From: Calothrix sp. NIES-4101
GTDB lineage: Bacteria; Cyanobacteriota; Cyanobacteriia; Cyanobacteriales; Nostocaceae
DNA length: 64,000 nucleotides
Direction of reading: 5' to 3'
Assembly (NCBI GenBank): GCA_004296455.1
Contig: AP018280.1
Coordinates: 2,480,001 to 2,544,000 of the forward strand
In this document: one piece after another, positions 9,029 through 18,753 of the stretch
Position numbering within the stretch: position 1 is the stretch's first letter
How the letters are laid out: each line of letters opens with the position of its first letter
Notes under the pieces: model-generated
What the model was told of the DNA's origin: nothing
The model's input: only the letters and a program-made list of their open reading frames with translations
Databases searched by the model: none
Translations under genes and position numbers: made by a program

Positions 9029-9379
9029 TCACTCAGCTTCAACACGGGGAAGCCCCATACTGTAATTAGCCACGCGAGCGTTGAGATTATAGCTAATTTC
9101 AGCATTTTGCAGAAGCGATCGCACAAAATGTTCCAAGTCGGAACCAATACGGCGCAAGTTGTAGTCAGTTAAATCAGCACCGCTCGAAGCTTCAACTAAG
9201 TCATCAAACTTACGATAAACCTTTTGCAGTGCATCTTCATTCCAAATAAACTCATTATCAGGGTCAATATCCAACGTTAAAACCCGATCATGGGGAACTA
9301 ATTCGCCATCTTTGTCTAATTCCGCCGCGAAAATGCGGATGTGGCGGGTTGTAGACTTAAGTAGCATCGCATTGTCCAT
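9029..9379 (-). CDS. ndhM: NAD(P)H-quinone oxidoreductase subunit M
   Basis: NdhM is a subunit of the cyanobacterial and chloroplast NDH-1 complex on the thylakoid membrane, which serves cyclic electron flow and respiration. It is recognised by family-typical stretches: [35 protein letters not shown], and [19 protein letters not shown]. The protein is soluble, without a membrane helix, as is typical of this peripheral subunit. I place the start at 9379 (MDNAMLLKS, 116 residues), which matches the usual family length. The frame remains open upstream to another ATG at 9454, but that extension does not look like NdhM. No clear ribosome-binding site decides the start. Confidence 0.93.
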   Translation of the reverse strand: MDNAMLLKSTTRHIRIFAAELDKDGELVPHDRVLTLDIDPDNEFIWNEDALQKVYRKFDDLVEASSGADLTDYNLRRIGSDLEHFVRSLLQNAEISYNLNARVANYSMGLPRVEAE

Positions 9380-10333
9380 AATTTGAAGATGTTCAGGATA
9401 GAGGTTTCTCACCAACATTGTAGACTTTATCCCGCAGTCCCAATACCCATGCATTTGTCAATGGATGGTATAGGAGAGTGAATTAATCACTTAACTTTTA
9501 ATTAAAAATCAGCTTTGCTGGTGCTTAAAGTAATATCCTCAATTTTCACATACTGAAGCACAGACTCAGAAGCCAGAGATAGTTATATAGAGATAGACAA
9601 ATATAGATGTATCTATAAAGCGTACTTTTTCAGATTTGTTCCAGTACCTGTTGATTTATCCTTGTCCATTGTCTTGATTTCTTGACCTTTTTTTGGGGAA
9701 CTACAAATTTAGTGTCATAGTCAGCTTGATCTAGCTAAAACATGCTTTCCCAATTTCTCGTTCCTATTTCTCTTGACGCAAAAAACTAACAATTATTTTC
9801 CTGGAAATATTTTATCTTCATCAATAGGAATTGTTTCACAGCAAAAATCCCCTAATTTCTTTACCCAATAATGACGCTTTTGGACTGAAATGAATAAATC
9901 ATACATCTAGTATTTTTACGTAAAAACGTTGTATTAGGCTCCAGTATGAGGATATTAACAGTAATTTCAGCGTTATTACTTACGTATAAATACTGCGTAT
10001 TTAGTAAAAACAAAAACTGTTGTTGACGTTAATATCAAGTTGATGTAAAAACCTTTAAAAAGCACTAGCAACTTCTTACAGAATCTTTATCGTATGGAAT
10101 CTTAAAAATTGAATAATAGTTATGGTTTACCTAAATGGGGCATAGGGTCAAAACTCAGACTAAATTTGCTTTAGCTAGAAGAAACACACAGGAGAGAAAG
10201 ATGAGATATAACTTAATTTGACTGCAAGGGATTATTGATTCAAACTAGAGGGATTTAAAAAAGTATTAAGAATTTTGGCTTGAAACATAGCTCCTCACTC
10301 CGAAGACTACCAACTGAAGGAATCCTAGAAATT
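9380..10333. other. 954-bp divergent intergenic region between ndhM and the heterocyst-type regulator
   Basis: Both flanking genes read outwards, so this region should hold both promoters. It is AT-rich with scattered TACGT-type words (9917-9990) but no gene. I see no binding site of a named regulator that I would defend. Confidence 0.4.
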
Positions 10334-10615
10334 ATGAACTCTAAAGCCTTACCACGCCAAGTTAATAATGCCGAAGTCGGTGTTTATGAGTGCGAGATTC
10401 ATCTCAAATTTCGTCTCGTTGAGGAGAAAAGTTTATTTGGCGATCGCGATCAACTTTTGCAAGTGTTATTAGAAGCACTCGCTGAAGGTTCAGATGATTT
10501 TCTGGAAATGCTACAAGCATCAGTGAAAGCTCATGAATCATCTGAGTTTAAAGCGTCACCGCAAATGCGCCGCCAATTAATGCGCTTACGCAATTCTGCC
10601 GATACTTGTCAGTAA
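10334..10615 (+). CDS. Small protein resembling the Npun_R1517 heterocyst-regulator family
   Basis: This 93-residue soluble protein matches my memory of a family restricted to filamentous cyanobacteria and named after Nostoc punctiforme Npun_R1517, described as a heterocyst-differentiation transcriptional regulator. Characteristic stretches are LPRQVNNAEVGVYECEIHLK, LFGDRDQLLQVLLEALAEG, and SPQMRRQLMRLRNSAD. I see no classical helix-turn-helix by eye. The start is placed at the ATG at 10334, preceded by a GAAGGA-like site; an upstream in-frame extension to 10280 looks non-native. The gene has about 950 bp of upstream non-coding DNA, consistent with complex regulation. Family recall is fairly good; function is inferred from the family name. 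Confidence 0.75.
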   Translation: MNSKALPRQVNNAEVGVYECEIHLKFRLVEEKSLFGDRDQLLQVLLEALAEGSDDFLEMLQASVKAHESSEFKASPQMRRQLMRLRNSADTCQ

Positions 10616-11248
10616 TTTTTTGAGTAGAGCAAAAGTTGATCTAGTAGAGAAAACAGAAAATTTGGTAAGTATTATTACAAATTGGCTGTTTGACCTGTAC
10701 TTGATTTGAAAATGAGTCGGCTGATGTAATTGGACACCACAACGTCTATCCCCGTTCAAACCTTTGGAAAGAGGCTGCATATATTTTTAGCCAACCGTTG
10801 CGAATAAACAGGAAAACTCAGTTTTAGTTTGAGTGAGCTATTCCCAAGCTATCGACGGTAAACGCTCCACTTAATTAACCAAGCCTAATAAACCATTCTC
10901 AAGGAATTGCGGAAAGTCGTCGTCGCGTCTACAGTAGCCCTCACCCATTGCACTACAGAGAATCATATTGGGTGCCTACTACTAACAAAAAATCTTTACT
11001 TGCTTTTCAGCTAGTTGAGATTGACTAATTTTTATTTTGCATTTCAGGGTAATCGCTAAAACTGAATCTTTTTTCCTTCCAGACACGAGTTAAGAGAAAG
11101 GGTAAAGGAAAAGGGAAAAGATGGAAACTAAGTATGACAGCCAGTAAGCTAATGTTTTTGGCATCAGCAAACAGTATGGGGAGAAAGGTGAAAAGTTGTT
11201 TCTTGATCCTTTCCCCTTTTCTTCCAAATTAGACTGACATTGGTATGA
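10616..11248. other. Gene-free 633-bp stretch between convergent genes
   Basis: There is no supported open frame. Near 11100-11230 there is a purine/pyrimidine-rich imperfect inverted repeat (GGTAAAGGAAAAGGG-like on one side, CCTTTCCCCTTTTC on the other) just past the end of the response-regulator gene. It may help terminate that transcript. Otherwise I see nothing. Confidence 0.4.
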
Positions 11249-11944
11249 TTATTTTGCTAAACCATGTTCCAGAGCAAAACGTACTAATTCTGTTCGGCTA
11301 TTTGTACCTGTCTTACTAAACAGACGGCTAACATATTTTTCAACATTGCGAACGCTTGTCTCTAAACGACGGGCAATTTCCTTATTCATTAACCCTTCTG
11401 CAACCAGATTTAGGACGCTTTGTTCTCTGGGAGTCAAATCAATCGTAAAGGGTGCGGGAGATTGAGCGATCGCATTTTTTTGCGTCAATAAAGCTTTAAT
11501 TTGAGCAATTTGTTTGGCGAGTTCGGCAATATCTGGTGTTTCCCCATCTTCGGTAGCCAGTTGCAAACTCGTAGAACGTCGGGCAAGGAGGTTTTCGACT
11601 ATAGCCACCAACTCATCTGGATCGAATGGTTTTGGTAAATAAGCATCAACACCAGCCTGATATCCTTGAATGCGATCGCCTGTCATTCCCTTTGCAGTTA
11701 AAAATATTACTGGTAGCGTTTTGAAGCGAACATCTTCGCGTACCTGTTTCAGAAACTGATAGCCATCAACTTGAGGCATCATAATATCTGATATCAGTAA
11801 ATCTGGTGTGTTTTGCTGCATCAAATCCCACCCCTCACGGGCGTTACTGGCAACTTGAACGCTGAAGCCACTATCCTGCAAATAATCCCTCACGGCTTCA
11901 CGCAGTCCCGGTTCATCATCTACCAGTAACAATTGTGCTGACAT
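11249..11944 (-). CDS. NarL/FixJ-type response regulator, probably Rre1/Ycf29-like
   Basis: This is a 231-residue two-domain regulator. The receiver domain covers residues 1-120, with acidic residues D9, D10 and E11, the phosphoacceptor D53 in LISDIMMPQVDG and the conserved K105 in YLPKPFDPDE. A linker of about 45 residues leads to a LuxR-type helix-turn-helix at about 167-230 (LTPREQSVLNLVAEGLMNKE, then SVRNVEKYVSRLF). It should bind DNA when phosphorylated by a sensor kinase. The signature TKTGTNSRTEL-like ending (here SKTGTNSRTEL) recalls cyanobacterial Rre1 (plastid Ycf29), a stress and high-light regulator partnered with Hik2. That ortholog assignment is from memory. No kinase gene is adjacent. 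Confidence 0.9.
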   Translation of the reverse strand: MSAQLLLVDDEPGLREAVRDYLQDSGFSVQVASNAREGWDLMQQNTPDLLISDIMMPQVDGYQFLKQVREDVRFKTLPVIFLTAKGMTGDRIQGYQAGVDAYLPKPFDPDELVAIVENLLARRSTSLQLATEDGETPDIAELAKQIAQIKALLTQKNAIAQSPAPFTIDLTPREQSVLNLVAEGLMNKEIARRLETSVRNVEKYVSRLFSKTGTNSRTELVRFALEHGLAK

Positions 11945-12135
11945 CTAAATCTATCCTTATCCCTTACTTTTCTCCAATTTAGCGAACTTTCGGTACATGG
12001 GAAAGGGGAAGTGGAAAAGGGGAAAGATTAATTGCCCAATTTCTACTCCCAAAATATACAATCCAAATCCAAAATCCATAGACGCACAAACGGCTTCTCA
12101 AAGAGTAGTCCCAACTCATTCCCAATCCAAAATCC

Positions 12136-13125
12136 CTACAACCAATCAATAATTTTTGCTTTCTCTGGTAATTGAGCTTGCATTTGCCCACAGTAACGAG
12201 CTCTGGCGGTAAATAAACCAATTGGAGTTGCTAATATATCTATGATGCTAGCTTTGCCTAATATTGCCTTAAAACTGAATTTGGGCACTTCTTTCAAAAT
12301 CCACCTGACTAAGCGAAAACTACATTCTTTGACGGTAATTGCCCGCATTAAATCAATACCATACAACTCATGTAAATAACGGTTGGAACGCCCGTAGCGC
12401 CGCCATTGACTAGCTAATTCTGGCAAGGTGGCACGATGGCGATGCTGCACAATTGCATTCGGTGCAAATTCCAAACTCCCAATCCCTTCTTGCTGAATTC
12501 GCCAGCACATATCCGCATCACCTCCTGTTGTTAGGTAAGGACGGAATAAACCAACTTTTTCTAAAGCGATGCGGCGAATTGCTAAATTTGCAGTTTGGGC
12601 ATAGGGGCAAAATTTATTCGCCAAGGTATGTTTTTGTGATAATGTTTCTTCGCGATCGGCAAATTTTTCCAAAAATGTTGTCCCTGGAAGTGCTTTGATT
12701 TCTCCGGCTACCATCGCTACATGGGGATTAATAAAATCTTGTACTAATAATTCTAGCCATTGTGGTTGTGGACGACAGTCAGCATCGGTGAAGGCAATAA
12801 TCTCACCAGTAGCTGCGCGAATACCAGTATTTCTGGCTGCATAGGAACTTTGTATTTGGATTTCGCTTAACGGAAGAATCTGAATTGGGGAATGTTCGGC
12901 GGCGGTTTGCAGGCATGTGAGGGTGCGATCGCTACTGTTATTATCTACTAGCAAATACTCGACATGTTCCTTGGGGTAGGTTTGCGCCAATAGGCAAGGA
13001 ATTAGTTCGTATAAATCCTCTTCGCCGTTATAAATAGGTATAACTACCGTGACTTTGGGAAAATAGTTATGGGAACTATCACAAAAATTAGGTTCTTGAG
13101 ATTTATGGTTAGATTTGTAACTCAT
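12136..13125 (-). CDS. Family 2 glycosyltransferase
   Basis: This 329-residue protein has a GT-A fold of glycosyltransferase family 2. The nucleotide-sugar site begins at VTVVIPIYNGEEDL. VDNNSSDRT and the metal-binding FTDADCRPQPQWLE follow, and GGDADMCWRIQQEG is the usual acidic acceptor-site motif. It lacks long membrane spans, but the basic, hydrophobic C-terminal region may associate with the membrane. The acceptor and sugar cannot be read from the sequence. It stands alone between a response regulator and a processing protease on the same strand and is far from the main polysaccharide locus. The family is clear; the pathway is not. Confidence 0.88.
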   Translation of the reverse strand: MSYKSNHKSQEPNFCDSSHNYFPKVTVVIPIYNGEEDLYELIPCLLAQTYPKEHVEYLLVDNNSSDRTLTCLQTAAEHSPIQILPLSEIQIQSSYAARNTGIRAATGEIIAFTDADCRPQPQWLELLVQDFINPHVAMVAGEIKALPGTTFLEKFADREETLSQKHTLANKFCPYAQTANLAIRRIALEKVGLFRPYLTTGGDADMCWRIQQEGIGSLEFAPNAIVQHRHRATLPELASQWRRYGRSNRYLHELYGIDLMRAITVKECSFRLVRWILKEVPKFSFKAILGKASIIDILATPIGLFTARARYCGQMQAQLPEKAKIIDWL

Positions 13126-13259
13126 AAAAATTAGGATTTTGAATATTGGGATTTACTAATTAGTATTCCCATTTCAAAATCCTAAATCAGTAGTACAGTC
13201 CTGTTTGACTATACAAAAATCTTTTCTGTGAATGTATAATTTGCAACTAAAAATTACAA

Positions 13260-14606
13260 CTATAATTTCAAATTACTAGCACCATTACTCATTGTTCGCT
13301 GAGAAGTGGGATTTTGCTGCGGTGTAGGTAGAGCAAATGTGTTTGATAGCGCAGCTAAAGCTCGTACATACTGAGGGTCGCTGGGAGTTCCTAACATATC
13401 TGGATTAGTTGCCAGTTGACGCTGCTGTGACTCAGACAAGTCCAGTTTGATATCCGGGGTAATCCCTTTATGGTTGATATCAGTACCTTGGGGAGTGTAG
13501 TAGTGGGCAATAGTAATTGCCACGCCCGAACCATCTCCCAATTCATGCACCGACTGCACCAATGCTTTACCAAAACTTTGAGAGCCAATCACAACTGCCC
13601 GTTTATTGTCTTTGAGGGCACCAGTTAAAATCTCACTAGCACTAGCAGAGTTACCATCAATTAATACAGCCAGAGGGAGTTTTGTTAGCGCAGTCTTATT
13701 TGCCCTAAAAGTTTCATCGCTTATCCCGCCGCGATCAACTGTACGAACAATCGAACCGCTATCCATCCACATCCGCGCAATTTCGATACTGGCTTGCAAT
13801 AACCCGCCAGGGTTTCCACGCAAATCTAGGACGTAGCTATCAACATTTTTACCATTCAAATCACGGATAGCTTTCCGCATTTGATCTGCTGCATGGGCGC
13901 TAAATTCGCGCAAGCGGATATAGCCAATGCGCTTGTCTCCTTCTTGACGCAAAGCATAACGAACGGTGGGAACCTCAATTGTTGCTCGTGTTAACTTCAA
14001 CTCGAATTCGCTTTGTCCATTGCGTCCTAAACGCAGCGTAATTAGAGAACCAGCCTTACCACGAATCAATTTTGAGGCATCATCAACCTTCATTGATTGG
14101 GTGAGCTTACCATCGATCGCTAAAATTTGGTCGCCAGCTCTGACACCTGCTTTTAGTGCTGGTGAATTTTCGATTGCTTCAACAACAGTCAGCCGTTTGG
14201 TTTTTTCATTTACCTCCATACGGATACCAATCCCCGATACTTCGCCCGAAGTTTGACTGGTGAGGGCTTCATATTGCTTGGGGTCCATAAACCTGGTATA
14301 GGGGTCACCCAATTTCTGTAATGCTTCGCGAATAGCGGTGTAGGCTTCTTCACGCGATGAGTAATTTTTATTCAACAACTGTTGTCGAATTGCAACCCAG
14401 TTTTGTTGATTAAATTTACCATCTACATATTCGCGGTGTACAAGTTGCCATACTTGGTCAACAATGGCTTTGGGGCTATCTTGTAGTGCAGCGCGAACCG
14501 AGCGACACCAAGCTGGACCAAATACAGAGAACAGAGCTGTGGAGGCGATCGCTCCACCAATCAAAGCTACTTGCAGTGGCGAGTAACGTTTCGCAGATTG
14601 GTTCAT
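13260..14606 (-). CDS. Carboxyl-terminal processing protease, S41 family
   Basis: This 448-residue serine protease of the CtpA/CtpB/CtpC group trims C-termini of exported proteins. In cyanobacteria CtpA matures the photosystem II D1 protein. An N-terminal hydrophobic segment (residues 11-31) acts as a signal peptide or anchor. A PDZ domain covers about 120-205 (GIGIRMEV, AGDQILAIDG). The catalytic domain contains LDLRGNPGGLL, the nucleophile S322 in GNSASASE and the general base K347 in SQSFGKALVQ, exactly 25 residues apart as in known members. A Pro/Gln/Ser-rich tail ends the protein. Which Ctp paralogue it is cannot be decided; I lean to CtpB or CtpC. Confidence 0.9.
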   Translation of the reverse strand: MNQSAKRYSPLQVALIGGAIASTALFSVFGPAWCRSVRAALQDSPKAIVDQVWQLVHREYVDGKFNQQNWVAIRQQLLNKNYSSREEAYTAIREALQKLGDPYTRFMDPKQYEALTSQTSGEVSGIGIRMEVNEKTKRLTVVEAIENSPALKAGVRAGDQILAIDGKLTQSMKVDDASKLIRGKAGSLITLRLGRNGQSEFELKLTRATIEVPTVRYALRQEGDKRIGYIRLREFSAHAADQMRKAIRDLNGKNVDSYVLDLRGNPGGLLQASIEIARMWMDSGSIVRTVDRGGISDETFRANKTALTKLPLAVLIDGNSASASEILTGALKDNKRAVVIGSQSFGKALVQSVHELGDGSGVAITIAHYYTPQGTDINHKGITPDIKLDLSESQQRQLATNPDMLGTPSDPQYVRALAALSNTFALPTPQQNPTSQRTMSNGASNLKL

Positions 14607-15054
14607 GTATATCAGCTGGAATAATTTTAGTGATGTTAACAGTTTAGCAATCAGCTTTTGAGAAGAAGTTGCTAATCAGCGAGTTTTGTGGAGGATTGAT
14701 TCCTCTCAAGCAACTTGCACGCTTTTTAGGGATAATGCTCCCCTGAGCCAACTTAGGAGAAATAACTATTTTAAGTCTCTATACTCGCTTCAGAAGGCTT
14801 GAATCCGATATATTTACGGAAACTTTATGCTTAAAACGATTTCTGACCCTCGTTACATTATTTTTACTAGTTAAATCCATTTCTTCCGGAGATAGAAACA
14901 GAATAAGATGACACCTTTGAGCGTCTCCTAGTACGCAGTTTATTTATTTTTAGGATAACACTGGAATGTATTTGTCTGTAGGCATCTAATCATCTTCCAA
15001 GTCTAACAGAGCCACTTAAATTCAGCTACGCAATCCGAAGAAAAGTTACACATT
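14607..15054. other. 448-bp divergent intergenic region
   Basis: It separates the leftward protease gene from the rightward YdcF-like gene and must hold both promoters. No open frame, strong hairpin or known site is evident. Confidence 0.4.
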
Positions 15055-15729
15055 ATGAAATCAGTGAGAAGCTCTAAAAATTACTCCAAATGGCGGCATT
15101 TTTTACAAAAAATTACTTTTGGACTATGCCTGCTCCTTAGTTTTTGGCTGGTTTTTAACACTATAACTCTAATTTATGCATCTTCCAAGGCGGTAGATGC
15201 CAATTTTGTGCTAGGTGGTAGCATCCAACGCGAAATATATGCCGCAGAGTTGGCAAGAAAAAACCCCAAAATACCAACTCTAATTTCCCAAGGTTCACAA
15301 GACCCTTGTATCTTACGAATTTTTCAGAAAAAAGCAGTTAGTTTGTCAAATATTTGGCTCGAAAAGTGTGCAAATTCAACTTTTGGAAATTTTGTCTACA
15401 GTTTACCAATTTTGAAGAAATGGAAAGTTCACAAAGTTAGGTTAATTACTTCTAGTAGCCATTTACCAAGAGCAAAATGGATGGCACAGATTATTTTCGG
15501 AACTCATGGCATCTGGGTAGAACTTGATATTGCCAAGGAAAAAGGAGTACCAGGAAACCGTGAGTCATGGATAAAAACAGGCTTGGATGTTACACGAAGT
15601 ATATTTTGGGCTGGCTTAAGTCATTTTATCCGACCACAATGTTCTGATGTGACTGAGTTAATTGATGTAGATATAAAAGCTTGGCAGCAAAGAGGTTTCA
15701 ATTGTGAACGTCAGGGAAGAGAGATATAG
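15055..15729 (+). CDS. YdcF-like (DUF218) membrane-anchored protein
   Basis: This 224-residue protein has one N-terminal membrane helix (about residues 18-43) and a periplasmic or lumenal DUF218 domain. Family signs are VDANFVLGGSIQREIYAAEL at the domain start, TLISQGSQDPC, and RLITSSSHLPRAKWMAQIIF with the conserved SS-H-x-x-R motif. Some family members (SanA, ElyC) affect cell-envelope integrity, but the biochemical activity is unsettled. The cysteines in SQGSQDPC and WLEKCAN are typical of cyanobacterial members. The gene stands alone, transcribed towards mraY, with its ATG at 15055 preceded by GAAGAAAAG. The domain is confident; the role is unknown. Confidence 0.8.
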   Translation: MKSVRSSKNYSKWRHFLQKITFGLCLLLSFWLVFNTITLIYASSKAVDANFVLGGSIQREIYAAELARKNPKIPTLISQGSQDPCILRIFQKKAVSLSNIWLEKCANSTFGNFVYSLPILKKWKVHKVRLITSSSHLPRAKWMAQIIFGTHGIWVELDIAKEKGVPGNRESWIKTGLDVTRSIFWAGLSHFIRPQCSDVTELIDVDIKAWQQRGFNCERQGREI

Positions 15730-16172
15730 CTATCAGTTGTTTCAGTAATGAGAGTAAATAAAGCAATTTATAATACTTGTTATTGACCTTTAGCTAAGTA
15801 ATTCACTGTATGCCTTTCAAGGTGGGTAACGACTAACGTTTTACCAATTATCCAAAAGGAAAGTATTGGTATACAGATGGTGACGTGGAGATGGAGAGAC
15901 ACGAAGATTTATTTTAAGTATTGCCAGATTTTGGAGAAACGATATTAGAAACCGGATTTCTTTGATTTAAAAATGAGAATTTTCTGAATTGGTTTGGATA
16001 AACACACAAAAAAGCTTGATTTGACGTTCAAGATTTTCATCAACATCTTGAAAAGGCTAGTAATTAACTCTTCCCAATTTCCAAAAATAGAAAAAGCCTC
16101 CATGTGTGAGGAGGCTAATGTGTCTTATCGAAAAAGTCTCAATTACTGTCTAGAAGCAATTGCAAACTAAAT
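15730..16172. other. 443-bp spacer between convergent YdcF-like gene and mraY
   Basis: There is no supported open frame. It contains the mraY terminator at 16081-16116. I see no clear terminator for the YdcF-like gene. Confidence 0.5.
16081..16116 (-). terminator. Intrinsic terminator of mraY
   Basis: On the minus strand AGCCTCC-tcacacat-GGAGGCT forms a perfect seven-pair stem, followed by TTTTTCTATTTTT. It lies 57 bp past the mraY stop codon. Confidence 0.85.
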
Positions 16173-17282
16173 TTAAACCAAACTTAGTCCAAAACAACAT
16201 ATAGCTAAGATTGCTGCAATTAGGTAGAAGACTGCAACTACCTGTAATTCTGACCATCCAGAAAGTTCGAGGTGATGGTGTAGTGGTGCCATTTTTAACA
16301 ACCGCTTACCTTTACCGTCAGGACCTTTTGTAGCCTTGTAATATCCAACCTGTGCCATTACAGACAATGTTTCGACAAAAAAGATACCACTGAGAATAAA
16401 CAACGCCACCAGACTATTAGAAACTAATGCTACGGCAGCTAATCCACCACCCAGTGCTAGGGAACCTGTATCACCCATAAATACGCGGGCTGGATTGCGG
16501 TTGTGTGCGAGAAAACCTAAACAACTGCCACTCATTGCAGCGCAAAAAATCATTAGAGGAACTGAAGTCGGTGCCACCAATACACCTAACGCTAACATAG
16601 CGATCGCGACTGTTCCACCTGCCAAACCATCGATACCATCAGTTAAATTAGTCGCATTACTTTCTGCCACTAGTACAAATCCAGCTAGGGGCCAAAATAA
16701 CAATCCCAGAGGTAAAGAAAAACCTAAAGGCAGGGCTATCTTTGTAATGTCAAATGAATTAGAATGTTGATTGACAATTAACCAGAAACAAAACATTAGT
16801 GCAAAGGTGATTTGCAACATTAGTTTCATCTTCGGCGAAATACCTTTATTTGACTTGCGACGTAGAATTTGCCAGTCGTCTAGCCAACCGATAAAACCAT
16901 AACTTACTGTCAAAGCAGAAACAGCAAGAACTGTACCATCAAAACCAGACCAAATACATGCAACAACTGTAGCGACTGGGATAAAAAAGATTCCACCCAT
17001 TGTTGGTGTACCAGCCTTCTTGAGATGAGCCTGAGGGCCATCTTCACGAATCACTTGTCCAGCTTTGAGGGCTTGTAGCCAAGGTACAACCCAATAACCG
17101 ATTCCGGCAGAAATTAGGGCACAGAAGAGGAGTGGCATGGTTAAGGATGTCGCTAACCAAGGCATCCGACCTGCTACCACATCAAATACGATTGCTGCAA
17201 TACCGAGTCCGATACCCAATAATGAGACTAAACCAATGCCAGTAATATTTAATCCTTGGTCAGGAGATAATTTTGCGTCCAC
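16173..17282 (-). CDS. mraY: Phospho-N-acetylmuramoyl-pentapeptide-transferase
   Basis: MraY transfers phospho-MurNAc-pentapeptide from UDP to undecaprenyl phosphate, making lipid I, the first membrane step of peptidoglycan synthesis. The protein has 369 residues with about ten membrane helices. Diagnostic motifs are HLKKAGTPTMGGI, the magnesium/catalytic loop ESNATNLTDGIDGLAGG, VFMGDTGSLALGG and APLHHHLELSGW. The N-terminus (MDAKLSPDQG) is hydrophilic and slightly extended, as in other cyanobacteria. The gene is monocistronic, separate from any mur cluster as is common in cyanobacteria, and ends at a strong terminator. Assignment is very secure. Confidence 0.97.
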   Translation of the reverse strand: MDAKLSPDQGLNITGIGLVSLLGIGLGIAAIVFDVVAGRMPWLATSLTMPLLFCALISAGIGYWVVPWLQALKAGQVIREDGPQAHLKKAGTPTMGGIFFIPVATVVACIWSGFDGTVLAVSALTVSYGFIGWLDDWQILRRKSNKGISPKMKLMLQITFALMFCFWLIVNQHSNSFDITKIALPLGFSLPLGLLFWPLAGFVLVAESNATNLTDGIDGLAGGTVAIAMLALGVLVAPTSVPLMIFCAAMSGSCLGFLAHNRNPARVFMGDTGSLALGGGLAAVALVSNSLVALFILSGIFFVETLSVMAQVGYYKATKGPDGKGKRLLKMAPLHHHLELSGWSELQVVAVFYLIAAILAICCFGLSLV

Positions 17283-17367
17283 GGAAATTTCCCTTCACTC
17301 CACACTCTTATAAGCTTTTGCTTTAATTAATAGGGACTATGTTTTTACAACAGCCCTTTTAGAAAAG

Positions 17368-17601
17368 CTATGGTTCTTCGATGTCTCCGTCATCGTCGTC
17401 ATCGATATCATAGCCATCCTCACCACCTAAAAACTCCGATATCTCCTCTTCGCCCTCGTCACTGTAATCTAGTTCGTGATGGTCGCGTGCGATTAGACGA
17501 CCGCTTGCTTGTAACCAATCTAAGAGCGAGGTTTCTTGCTTTAATGGAATTACAGCAGCGCGCTGATTGCGAGGTGCTTCACGTAATGGAGAATTCAGCA
17601 T
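17368..17601 (-). CDS. DUF3134-family cyanobacterial small protein
   Basis: This 77-residue acidic soluble protein belongs to a conserved cyanobacterial family of unknown function (DUF3134). It is recognised by LREAPRNQRAAVIPLKQETS followed by LLDWLQASGRLIARD. The C-terminus is strongly acidic, with a run of five aspartates in YDIDDDDDGDIEEP. I place the start at the ATG at 17601, which matches the usual family N-terminus (MLNSPLRE). A longer frame from a TTG at 17709 is possible but has no family support. The gene lies upstream of mraY on the same strand with an 85-bp gap, so co-transcription is possible. Confidence 0.8.
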   Translation of the reverse strand: MLNSPLREAPRNQRAAVIPLKQETSLLDWLQASGRLIARDHHELDYSDEGEEEISEFLGGEDGYDIDDDDDGDIEEP

Positions 17602-17835
17602 ATCGACAAAGACACGAAAATTAATGTAACTGGACAATAAGAGTCTATCACTTGATACAAGAGATTTTAGTTCTTCATTCAACTCTTTTATCGGAGAATC
17701 CGACAACAAATTCGATTATTTAACATCTGTAGGAAAATCACAGCGTTATCTTGATTTTTTGGTATTGGGCTTAACATTTTTAGTTTTTTATTCTTAATAA
17801 CGACAATTTACTGATATTTTCTCAGGTTTAAAGCA

Positions 17836-18423
17836 ATGATAAGAAAAAGTGAACTCATCAGTGCGATCGCATCTACGAATCGAGGCTTATTAGCAACAGA
17901 ATCAGATAAACAGGTAATTTTATCTGCGATCGCCAATCTCGAAGACCTTAACCCGACACCAAGTCCGCTCTTAAATAGCGAATTACTTGATGGTGATTGG
18001 CGACTACTCTATACCACCAGCAAAGCTTTGCTAAACCTCGACCGTTTTCCTTTATATAGGTTGGGTCAAATATACCAGTGTATCCGCGTAAAGACCAACA
18101 GTATTTACAACATTGCGGAAATCAACGGATTGCCATACTTAGAAGGCATTATCAGTGTAGCTGCTAAATTTGAACCGATTTCGCTACGTCGCGTTCAAGT
18201 TAAATTTGAACGCTCAATTTTAGGATTTCGCCGCATAATTAACTACACATCACCTTCTGACTATATCCAACAAATCGAAAATGGCAAAAAATTTACCGCC
18301 ATTGATTTTCCTATTCACAGTAGTGGTAACCAAGGTTGGCTCGACATTACATATATAGATAATGATTTGCGAATCGGTCGTGGAAATGAAGGTAGTGTAT
18401 TCGTATTAACTAAAACTAATTAA
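17836..18423 (+). CDS. PAP/fibrillin family lipid-associated protein
   Basis: This 195-residue protein belongs to the plastid lipid-associated protein (fibrillin, PF04755) family. In plants these proteins coat plastoglobules; in cyanobacteria they associate with thylakoids and stress protection. Family signs are the helical N-terminus with LISAIASTNRGLLA, then LLDGDWRLLYTTSKALLNLD, and the C-terminal GWLDITYIDNDLRIGRGNEG with VFVLTK. It is a lipocalin-like beta-barrel without membrane helices. The gene is divergent from the DUF3134 gene and reads towards psaE. The family is clear; the bound lipid is unknown. Confidence 0.85.
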   Translation: MIRKSELISAIASTNRGLLATESDKQVILSAIANLEDLNPTPSPLLNSELLDGDWRLLYTTSKALLNLDRFPLYRLGQIYQCIRVKTNSIYNIAEINGLPYLEGIISVAAKFEPISLRRVQVKFERSILGFRRIINYTSPSDYIQQIENGKKFTAIDFPIHSSGNQGWLDITYIDNDLRIGRGNEGSVFVLTKTN

Positions 18424-18753
18424 AACATCGGCACTCCTGAGAAATGTACTCGCGTCCAAAAACGTATTCTATCTTTGGTGTATTGTCAAGAAGGAGGTGA
18501 TACCTTTTTCTGAAATTGGGGATAACTGCGTATGAAGTTCAAGCCTAATCAGCATTCTCTCCACGGCTGTGCATCGTTTCAGCATCCTAGAGAATCTAAA
18601 TTCCAGGCATCCCAACTTTTGAAGTATTACTTTCCTTGACCCTGGCTTTGTTTCAAATAACTTAATAAAACAACATTGCACTCCAAGGTAGTTTTATAGT
18701 GAATCAATAAGCCCTATATATTTGGCAATTCATAACTAAAAGGGAAAAAACTC
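18424..18753. other. 330-bp upstream region of psaE
   Basis: No open frame is convincing. The proximal end holds the psaE leader, with AAAAGGGA eleven bases before the ATG. A nearly identical leader word (aaaagggaaactcatg) occurs before ndhO. A long untranslated leader is plausible for a photosystem gene, but no promoter can be fixed. Confidence 0.4.

Noticed and set aside
13391-13836. Open frames on both strands within the processing-protease gene
   Set aside because: They are shadows of the catalytic-domain coding sequence in other frames.
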